A DNA stretch of 5,323 bases. Origin: Serpentinimonas sp. Lineage in GTDB: Bacteria; Pseudomonadota; Gammaproteobacteria; Burkholderiales; Burkholderiaceae_C. How positions within the stretch are numbered: position 1 is the first letter of the stretch; each line of letters starts with the position of its first letter. Below the pieces are notes generated by a model that worked only from the letters and a program-made list of their open reading frames with translations, was not told where the DNA came from and ran no database searches. Below, piece after piece: positions 1 through 4,945 of the stretch. Made by a program: the position numbers and the translations under genes. The stretch is taken from contig JALOSG010000192.1 of assembly GCA_025458665.1 (NCBI GenBank), forward strand, positions 1 through 5,323, given 5' to 3'.

Positions 1-422
1 TCAAGGCGCTGTTCACCGTCACCGCCATTCTGGGCGTCATGCTGGCCCTGGGCATCAGCCACAGCCCCAAGCTGCTGCTGGCCTGGCCGGTGCTGCTGGG
101 CGTGGGCATCACCTTCAGCTGCATTGCGCTGGTGTTCAACGCGCTGGCCAAAGGCTACGACTTCTTCACCTACTACTTCACGCTGTTCCTCACGCCCATG
201 ATGTTCCTGAGCGGGGTGTTCTTCCCGCGCGAGCAGCTGCCGCAAGCGGTGCTGTGGCTGTCGGAGCTGCTGCCACTGACGCACGCCATTGCCCTGGTGC
301 GCCCACTGTTCATGGACCAGTGGCCCGCCGATGCCTGGCTGCACGCGGGCGTGCTGCTGGCCTACACCGTGGGCGCTTTCTGGCTGGCGCTGGGGCTCAC
401 GCGCAAGCGCTTCATGAAGTAG
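1..422 (+). CDS. ABC-2 type transporter permease, NodJ-like (3' part only)
   Basis: This is the C-terminal part of an inner-membrane permease subunit of an ABC exporter; the 5' end lies outside the window. The first complete codon is at base 3 and the frame stays open to a TAG at 420-422, giving 139 visible residues. Three to four hydrophobic segments are visible. They include a long one with a 'FLSGVFFP' turn followed by 'LPQAVLWLSELLPLTHAIALVRPLF', the arrangement typical of the last third of ABC-2 (NodJ/DrrB) permeases. The chain ends in a short basic tail (RKRFMK), as expected for a cytoplasmic C-terminus. Family knowledge: such permeases normally pair with a NodI-like ATPase encoded just upstream, which would be off the left edge. 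The substrate cannot be told from this fragment. It converges with the neighbouring hydrolase gene, with a stem-loop between them. The family call is firm; the NodJ subgroup is likely. Confidence 0.85.
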   Translation, partial: KALFTVTAILGVMLALGISHSPKLLLAWPVLLGVGITFSCIALVFNALAKGYDFFTYYFTLFLTPMMFLSGVFFPREQLPQAVLWLSELLPLTHAIALVRPLFMDQWPADAWLHAGVLLAYTVGAFWLALGLTRKRFMK

Positions 423-468
423 CAGGGAGCGGGCGGGCGGCGCGTGGCCGCGCTCTCCCGCTCCCTGC
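422..468. terminator. GC-rich stem-loop between convergent genes, candidate bidirectional terminator
   Basis: A perfect 12-bp inverted repeat pairs 422-433 (GCAGGGAGCGGG) with 457-468 (CCCGCTCCCTGC). Inside it, a second 5-bp stem pairs 440-444 with 449-453 around the loop TGGC. The left arm begins on the last base of the permease stop codon, and the hydrolase stop codon lies 12 nt beyond the right arm, so the hairpin fills the convergent gap. There is no T-run on either side. It is therefore not a textbook intrinsic terminator; it may act as a transcription block or as a 3'-end stabiliser for both messages. Confidence 0.55.
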
Positions 469-479
469 CGCGCGCTGCG

Positions 480-1157
480 CTATTGCTCCGAGCCGATGGT
501 CAGGCTGATGCTGCCCAGCCCATCGATCTCGCCAGTGATGTGGTCGCCCGGCTTCACCGGACCCACGCCCTCGGGGGTGCCGGTATAGATCAGGTCTCCG
601 GGTTGCAGGTCCACCACCTCGGGGACGCTCCAGATGAGGTCCTGCAGGTCGGCCTTCTGCTTCACCACGCCGTTCACCGACAGGCTGATGCGGCCCGTGC
701 TCAGGTGGCCAATCTCGCTCACCGGCACCAGTTCGGCCATCACGGCAGATTCCTCGAAATCCTTGCCGAAGTCCCACGGACGGCCCATCTCGCGGGATTT
801 GATCTGCAGATCGCGCCGCGTCATGTCGAGCCCGCAGGCGTAGCCCCACACCGCGTTGGGCGCGTCCTCCACGCTCACGCGGAAGGCGGGCTGGCCAATG
901 GCAATCACCAGCTCCATCTCGTAATGGTAGTTCTGCGTGCCCAGCGGGTAGGCAATGGTGGCGCCCGATGCCACCAGGTGCTGCGGCGTCTTGTTGAAGT
1001 AGAAGGGCGGCTCGCGGTCGGGGTCGAAGCCCATTTCGCGGGCGTGTGCGGCGTAGTTGCGGCCCACGCAGAAAATGCGCGACACAGGATAGCGTGCAGC
1101 CTGACCGCGCACGGCCACGCTGGGGGTCACGGGGGGTTCAAATACAAAAGCAGTCAT
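480..1157 (-). CDS. Fumarylacetoacetate hydrolase-family protein, probably fumarylpyruvate hydrolase-like
   Basis: A 225-residue cytoplasmic enzyme of the FAH superfamily, normal length for the short single-domain members (YcgM, NagK, FAHD1). These cleave or decarboxylate acyl-pyruvates, for example fumarylpyruvate to fumarate plus pyruvate in the gentisate pathway. Visible motifs are VGRNYAAH (31-38), FNKTP (54-58), the metal-binding pair E80-x-E82, D111 in the 'CGLDMTRRDLQ' block (the third expected metal ligand), GRPWDFGKDF (125-134) with K132, and TGTPEGVG (192-199) in the C-terminal loop. The 'GRPWD.GK.F' block favours the fumarylpyruvate/acylpyruvate hydrolase side of the family over 4-oxalocrotonate decarboxylase. 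No gentisate dioxygenase gene is in the window, so the substrate is inferred. The ATG at 1157 gives the usual N-terminus, but the bases before it contain no purine-rich ribosome site. The stop is TAG. It lies 81 nt downstream of the aminotransferase gene. Confidence 0.88.
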   Translation of the reverse strand: MTAFVFEPPVTPSVAVRGQAARYPVSRIFCVGRNYAAHAREMGFDPDREPPFYFNKTPQHLVASGATIAYPLGTQNYHYEMELVIAIGQPAFRVSVEDAPNAVWGYACGLDMTRRDLQIKSREMGRPWDFGKDFEESAVMAELVPVSEIGHLSTGRISLSVNGVVKQKADLQDLIWSVPEVVDLQPGDLIYTGTPEGVGPVKPGDHITGEIDGLGSISLTIGSEQ

Positions 1158-1238
1158 GGGAAAACGGTGGGGGTCGGAGGGAGTGATCGGGGGTCTAGGG
1201 ATCTAGGGATCGGGTTTTCGGGGAATCGGGCAGCAAGT
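1158..1238. other. Strand-biased G-rich/C-rich intergenic gap (G-quadruplex motif; rut-like in the transcript)
   Basis: This 81-nt gap separates the aminotransferase stop from the hydrolase start. The + strand has 40 G and only 10 C. Eight runs of three or more G lie at 1169-1173, 1179-1181, 1189-1193, 1198-1200, 1206-1208, 1212-1214, 1220-1223 and 1228-1230, separated by loops of 3 to 7 nt. That meets the usual G-quadruplex pattern twice over. Genes on both sides are read leftward, so the RNA carries the C-rich complement: C-rich, G-poor and nearly free of stable hairpins, which are the known traits of Rho utilisation sites. No Shine-Dalgarno and no convincing promoter can be seen in it. Confidence 0.6.
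1194..1209. repeat. Two tandem copies of the 8-mer TCTAGGGA
   Basis: TCTAGGGA occurs at 1194-1201 and again at 1202-1209 with no spacer, followed by the partly similar TCGGG. The repeat is inside the G-rich gap and supplies two of its G-runs. It may simply reflect slippage expansion of a short repeat. Confidence 0.7.
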
Positions 1239-2429
1239 TCAGGCGGGTTGGGGTGCCGTGCGGGCCGCCGCCGCACTGGATGCGGGCGCAGCGGCCTCCT
1301 TGAAACCCAGCTGGTCCAGCGCGTGCGCCAGCTGGGCCACGCTGCGGTCTATGTGGTGCAGCTTTTCCAGCCCGAACAGGCCCACGCGGAAGGTGCTGAA
1401 GCCGGCGGGCTCATCGCACTGCAGGGGCACCCCGGCAGCGGTTTGCAAACCCAGCGCCAGGAATTTCTTGCTGTTCTGCACGTCGGGGTCTTTGGTGTAG
1501 CTCACCACCACGCCGGGCGCCTTGAAGCCATCGGCAGCCACGCTTTTGATGCCGCGGCGCTCGAACAGCTCGCGCACGCGCGCGCCCAGTTCCAGTTGCT
1601 CCTGGCGCACCTTCTCGAAACCATAGGCGCGGGTCTCCTGCATCACCTCGCGCAGGCGCGTGAGTGCATCGGTGGGCATGGTGGTGTGGTAGGTGTGGCC
1701 GCCCTTTTCGTAGGCTTCCATCACCTGCATCCACTTTTTCAGGTCACAGGCAAAGCTGCTGCTGCTGGTGTGTTCGATGGCTTCGCGCGCACGCGCGCTG
1801 AGCATGACCATGGCGCACGCTGGCGATCCGCTCCAGCCCTTCTGCGGTGCGCTCACCAGCACATCCACACCGGTGGCTTCCATGTCCACCCACAGGGCGC
1901 CCGAGGCTATGCAGTCGAGCACGAACAGCCCGCCCACACGGTGCACCGCATCGGCCACGGCGCGCAGGTAATCGTCGGGAAGGATCATGCCGGCGGAGGT
2001 TTCCACGTGGGGCGCAAACACCACGGCAGGGCGCTGTGCTTCGATGGTGGCCACCACCTCTTGCACCGGGCAGGGGACCCAGGCGGCCTCGGGCTCATCG
2101 CTCAGGCGGCGGGCCTTCAACACGATGGATTCGGCCGGGATGGCACCCATGTCGAAAATCTGCGTCCAGCGGTAACTGAACCAGCCGTTGCGCACCACCA
2201 GCACTTTCTTGCCGGTGGCAAACTGGCGCGCCACGGCTTCCATGCCGAAGGTGCCGCTGCCCGGTACCAGCACCGCGCTGGGGGCGTGGTACACCTCTTT
2301 GAGGATGCCGGAGATGTCCTGCATGACGCCCTGGAAGCGTTTGGACATGTGGTTGAGGGCGCGGTCCGTGTACACCACGGAGAATTCCAGCAGGCCGTCG
2401 GGGTCGATGTCGGGCAGTAGTCCGGGCAT
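1239..2429 (-). CDS. Class V PLP-dependent aminotransferase, alanine/serine-glyoxylate aminotransferase-like
   Basis: A 396-residue cytoplasmic fold-type I aminotransferase (class V), near the usual length for the AGXT/serine-glyoxylate family. Family members move an amino group from alanine or serine to glyoxylate or another keto acid. Visible features are the phosphate-binding GSGT (57-60), PHVETSAG (140-147) before the cofactor pocket, D172 in VLDCIASG (expected to hold the pyridine nitrogen), the Schiff-base lysine K197 in SAPQKGW, YHTTMPTDAL (247-256), which corresponds to the family's inter-subunit loop, and R348 in FRVGLFG, the expected substrate-carboxylate arginine. All key residues are present. 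The last 20 or so residues form an Ala/Pro-rich tail outside the fold. The ATG at 2429 is supported by an AGGAG site 9 nt upstream. The exact amino donor cannot be fixed from sequence. Neighbours are a YbdK-type ligase upstream and an FAH-family hydrolase downstream, both on the same strand. Confidence 0.88.
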   Translation of the reverse strand: MPGLLPDIDPDGLLEFSVVYTDRALNHMSKRFQGVMQDISGILKEVYHAPSAVLVPGSGTFGMEAVARQFATGKKVLVVRNGWFSYRWTQIFDMGAIPAESIVLKARRLSDEPEAAWVPCPVQEVVATIEAQRPAVVFAPHVETSAGMILPDDYLRAVADAVHRVGGLFVLDCIASGALWVDMEATGVDVLVSAPQKGWSGSPACAMVMLSARAREAIEHTSSSSFACDLKKWMQVMEAYEKGGHTYHTTMPTDALTRLREVMQETRAYGFEKVRQEQLELGARVRELFERRGIKSVAADGFKAPGVVVSYTKDPDVQNSKKFLALGLQTAAGVPLQCDEPAGFSTFRVGLFGLEKLHHIDRSVAQLAHALDQLGFKEAAAPASSAAAARTAPQPA

Positions 2430-2438
2430 GGTTTTTGT

Positions 2439-2443
2439 CTCCT
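2439..2443 (-). promoter_or_regulatory. Ribosome binding site of the aminotransferase gene
   Basis: Read leftward, AGGAG lies 9 nt before the ATG at 2429, inside TTTTAGGAGACAAAAACC. This short A/T-richer stretch stands out from the GC-rich surroundings and supports the chosen start. GTCT (complement of 2447-2450) and AGAC (complement of 2437-2440) flank the site and could form a weak 4-bp hairpin over it. Confidence 0.8.
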
Positions 2444-2453
2444 AAAAGACCAG

Positions 2454-2501
2454 CTTATCACGGCAGCGCGCCGGCGATAAGGGCCTGCCCCGGGCGCGCT
2501 G
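2454..2501 (-). promoter_or_regulatory. Two interlocked inverted repeats in the aminotransferase leader
   Basis: Repeat 1 is 9 bp and perfect, pairing 2493-2501 with 2464-2472 (CAGCGCGCC/GGCGCGCTG). Repeat 2 is 6 bp, pairing 2476-2481 with 2454-2459 (CTTATC/GATAAG). In the leftward RNA the arms run A-B-A'-B', so each hairpin uses sequence from inside the other. Together they fill most of the 79-nt gap between the ligase stop and the aminotransferase start, and end 10 nt before the ribosome binding site. They may be the 3'-end hairpin of the upstream operon, a leader switch, or both. No U-run follows either hairpin, so a plain intrinsic terminator is not supported. Confidence 0.45.
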
Positions 2502-2508
2502 GCGCACG

Positions 2509-3645
2509 TCAGAGGGAACCTGCCGGCCCCTGGCGCAATGCATCCACCGCCGCGCGCACCACACTCTGCACGCTGCCCGTGGCGCCAAAGCACTTGCGCA
2601 GGTAGGTGGCGTGGTTGCCATCGCGGGCGGTGGCGCGGGCAATCTCGTCCAGCGCCGCCACGGAATCCAGCGCCAGGGCGTGCGGCTCCAGCTTCCTGAG
2701 CGTGGCCAGAATGTCTTCGCGTATGCCGATCTGCTCGCTGGTCTTGGGGTTGACCATGGTGCCGTCGAGCCCGAAGCGGCAGGCCTGGAAACGGTTGTAG
2801 GTGTAGACGAGGTAATCGTCCTCTTCGGGCGGTGGTTCGTTGCGCTCCAGCAGGTGGCGGCACAGCGCCTGCAGGTAGCAGGCCAGCGCGGCGGCGCGCT
2901 CCACGGTGAGTGGCGTGTCGCAGACACGCAGCTCGATGGTGCCGTACTCGGGCTTGGGGCGGATGTCCCAGTAAAAGTCCTTCATGGACTTCACCACCCC
3001 GGTGGCTTCCATCTTGGTGAAGTAATGCTCGGCGAACTCGTCCCAGCTCAATACGAACGGCGCACGGCCACTGAGCGGAAAGGCGAACACGGAATTCAGC
3101 CGGGCCGAATCGAACAGCGTATCCACGCCCTGCGAGTAAGGGGAAGACGCCGACAGCGCGATGAAGTGCGGCACGTAGCGGTTGAGCGAATGCAGCAGGA
3201 ACAGCGCCTCATCGGGCGTGGAGCAACCAATGTGCACATGCTGCCCGAACACGGTGAACTGCTTGGCCAGGTAACCGTACAGGCCGGAGAGTTGCTCGAA
3301 GCGCGGGCGCGAGAAGATGCGCTGCTCGAACCAGCGCTGAAACGGGTGTGTGCCACCACCCGCCACTTCGATGTTGAGGCGGTCCCCGGCCGACACCAGC
3401 GCATGGCGGATGTCGCGCAACTGCGCCAGCAGCGGGCCGTGGCGGTGCTGCACGCTGGTGGCAATCTCGATCATGCTCTGCGTCATCTCGGGCGTGACGG
3501 TGCCCGGGAACGGGTGGCGCGAGAGGTATTCCAGCAAGTCGTCGGAGCTGCTGGAGAGGTCGAGGTCGTAGGTGTTGACCAGCTGCAGTTCCAGCTCCAC
3601 GCCCATGGTCAGGGAGCGGGAGGATTTGAACGGTTCAAGCGGCAC
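2509..3645 (-). CDS. ybdK: YbdK-type carboxylate-amine ligase (glutamate-cysteine ligase 2 family)
   Basis: A 378-residue cytoplasmic ligase of the GCS2/YbdK family, essentially the same length as E. coli YbdK. Family knowledge: YbdK has weak ATP-dependent gamma-glutamyl-cysteine ligase activity; its true substrate is unsettled. Motifs run in the expected order: GVELELQ (15-21, metal-binding acidic residues E17 and E19), GGGTHPFQ (96-103), VFGQHVHIG (132-140), ALSASSPYSQG (163-173), DFYWDIRP (223-230), ELRVCDTPLT (238-247) and NRFQACRFGL (284-293). No key motif is missing. The start is GTG at 3645, giving MPLEPFKSS..., which matches the family N-terminus (MPLPDF...). The first ATG, 13 codons later, would cut this off. 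A strong AAGGAGG lies 6 nt upstream. The gene overlaps the end of the antiporter gene by 11 nt, which implies coupled translation. The family call is firm; the reaction in this host is unknown. Confidence 0.92.
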   Translation of the reverse strand: MPLEPFKSSRSLTMGVELELQLVNTYDLDLSSSSDDLLEYLSRHPFPGTVTPEMTQSMIEIATSVQHRHGPLLAQLRDIRHALVSAGDRLNIEVAGGGTHPFQRWFEQRIFSRPRFEQLSGLYGYLAKQFTVFGQHVHIGCSTPDEALFLLHSLNRYVPHFIALSASSPYSQGVDTLFDSARLNSVFAFPLSGRAPFVLSWDEFAEHYFTKMEATGVVKSMKDFYWDIRPKPEYGTIELRVCDTPLTVERAAALACYLQALCRHLLERNEPPPEEDDYLVYTYNRFQACRFGLDGTMVNPKTSEQIGIREDILATLRKLEPHALALDSVAALDEIARATARDGNHATYLRKCFGATGSVQSVVRAAVDALRQGPAGSL

Positions 3646-4894
3646 GGCTGCCCTCCTTGCTCTGTGGGGCTGCTGCAGAAGCTGCGCCCGTTACCGAGCC
3701 AGCCATGGGTTCCAGCGTGATGTGGGTTTCCTTCGATGCCATCAGGCTGCGCTGCGTGACCACCGGCCCCAGCAATTCCAGCAGCACCAGAAAGCCCGCC
3801 ATGGTGGCAAAGGCCTGCACGGCGGGCTCGAAGCCCGCCAGCCGCGTCTGCTCCAGCAGCAGAATGACAAAGGCCGACATGGGCGTAAGCGCCAGCCCGG
3901 TGAGCCAGCCCTTGCGCTCGGTGATGCCACTGAGCCGCGCCACCGCCAGGTTGCACAGCACCTTGCTGAAGCTGCGCACCAGCAACAGCACCACGCCCAG
4001 GAACAATGTCTCCAGCACGCTAGGCCACTGCACCAGCGAGGCCACGTACACGAACAGAAAAATACCCAGCAACTCGCCCACGCTGCCAAAGTCGCGCTGC
4101 GCGTTGGTGAGGTGAACCCGCCGCTCACGCGCCACCACGCCAAAGCTGAGTGCGGCCAGCAAGGGCGAGAGCTTCAGGCCATAGCACGCCGTGGTGAGCA
4201 GCAACACCGTGAGCGCGAACACCACCGTGACCGCCGTGCTCTGCATGCGCTTGGCGCGCAGCAGCCACGGCACCGCCACGCCGAACACCACGCCCAGCGC
4301 CACCGAGGTGCTCAGCACGTACACGCTGTTGAGGCCCGCCTGTACCAGATCGCCCGAGGTACTGAGGTGCCAGTAACCCACCATGAGCTTGAGCGCCATG
4401 AACGCCATGAGGCAGTTGATGGCGCAAAGGTGCAAAACCCGCTCGGTGACTTGCCCCGCACTGCGCAGCTCGTTGGCCACCCGCACAATGCCCGCTGGCG
4501 ATGCCGATATGGCCACGGCGGCAATCACCAGCCGCACCTTGTCATCGAGCCCGAACCAGCCGGTGACGAGGTACACCAGCCCGAAGGTCAGCAAGGACTC
4601 CCCCACGCCCAGCGCCAGCACCCACGGGTTGTTGCGGAACCAGCGCAGGTGGATGCGGTAGCCCAGCTCGAACATCACCAGCGCCAGGGCCATATTGGCC
4701 AGGAAAGGCAGGCCGGGTACCGCATCGGTCAAGCCAGGAAGGTTCAGCAAACCCGCCACCAGACCCACCGCCACATAGCTGGTCACGCGCGGTACCTGCC
4801 AGCGCTCGTGCAGGCGGTCCCCCAGCAGCCAGGCCAACAGCAGCGCCAGCGGCCACGCTATGGATTGCAGGAGGAAGGGGAAGTCGGTGACCAA
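3635..4894 (-). CDS. Cation:proton antiporter, CPA2/Kef-type membrane domain only
   Basis: A 419-residue integral inner-membrane protein with about 11 to 13 hydrophobic segments spread over residues 5-380, resembling the Na+/H+ exchanger domain of CPA2 (KefB/KefC) proteins. Landmarks are RVTSYVAVGLVAGLL (36-50, compared with the family 'P.V.G.L..G.L'), ALVMFELGYRIHLRWFRNNP (71-90, compared with 'F..GLEL....LR'), AISASPAGIVRVANEL (128-143) and GWLTGLALTPMSAFVILLLEQT (329-350). There is no C-terminal RCK/TrkA-N nucleotide-binding domain, so it is far shorter than KefB/KefC (about 600 residues). The last 30 or so residues are a cytoplasmic, Ala-rich, low-complexity tail. The start is TTG at 4894, since no ATG or GTG lies between it and the in-frame stop upstream (4946-4948). 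GAGGAG lies 10 nt before it. Its stop overlaps ybdK by 11 nt. The transported ion is unknown. Confidence 0.82.
   Translation of the reverse strand: MVTDFPFLLQSIAWPLALLLAWLLGDRLHERWQVPRVTSYVAVGLVAGLLNLPGLTDAVPGLPFLANMALALVMFELGYRIHLRWFRNNPWVLALGVGESLLTFGLVYLVTGWFGLDDKVRLVIAAVAISASPAGIVRVANELRSAGQVTERVLHLCAINCLMAFMALKLMVGYWHLSTSGDLVQAGLNSVYVLSTSVALGVVFGVAVPWLLRAKRMQSTAVTVVFALTVLLLTTACYGLKLSPLLAALSFGVVARERRVHLTNAQRDFGSVGELLGIFLFVYVASLVQWPSVLETLFLGVVLLLVRSFSKVLCNLAVARLSGITERKGWLTGLALTPMSAFVILLLEQTRLAGFEPAVQAFATMAGFLVLLELLGPVVTQRSLMASKETHITLEPMAGSVTGAASAAAPQSKEGSRAA
3652..3658 (-). promoter_or_regulatory. Ribosome binding site deciding the GTG start of ybdK
   Basis: Read leftward, AAGGAGG lies 6 nt before the GTG at 3645. 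It sits inside the last codons of the antiporter gene, where it encodes K-E-G near the C-terminus. It is the strongest Shine-Dalgarno in the window and argues for the GTG over the internal ATG at 3606. Confidence 0.85.
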
Positions 4895-4904
4895 AACGTG
4901 GGGG

Positions 4905-4910
4905 CTCCTC
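4905..4910 (-). promoter_or_regulatory. Ribosome binding site supporting the TTG start of the antiporter
   Basis: Read leftward, GAGGAG is 10 nt before the TTG at 4894. The spacing is slightly long but usable. It is the only purine-rich site in the 51-nt gap between the methyltransferase stop and the antiporter start. That gap has 24 G against 8 C on the + strand, so its RNA is C-rich. No promoter or hairpin is evident, and co-transcription with the methyltransferase gene is likely. Confidence 0.65.
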
Positions 4911-4945
4911 GTGTCTGTGTAGCGGGTGGTAGGTGGGTTGATGCG

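Noticed and set aside
444..2420. A 658-codon open frame on the + strand, opposite the hydrolase, the G-rich gap and the aminotransferase.
   Set aside because: It is in codon register with both leftward genes, so its stops would need TTA, CTA or TCA codons in those genes, which are rare in GC-rich genomes. The translation is His/Gly/Ala-rich without a recognisable domain, while both opposite genes carry complete catalytic motifs.
2430..2508. A sigma-70 promoter before the aminotransferase (GATAAG as a -10 element).
   Set aside because: No -35-like hexamer is found at a suitable distance in this GC-rich stretch, and GATAAG is already explained as an arm of an inverted repeat. Not strong enough to list.
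3606..3606. The internal ATG (residue 14) as the start of ybdK.
   Set aside because: The family N-terminus (MPLxxF...) is encoded upstream from the GTG, which has AAGGAGG at ideal spacing. Starting at residue 14 would leave the active-site GVELE almost at the N-terminus with no ribosome site.
2611..3720. A 369-codon open frame on the + strand opposite ybdK.
   Set aside because: It has the same cause: it is in register with ybdK, which lacks TTA, CTA and TCA codons there. The translation shows no family features, and ybdK has every expected motif.
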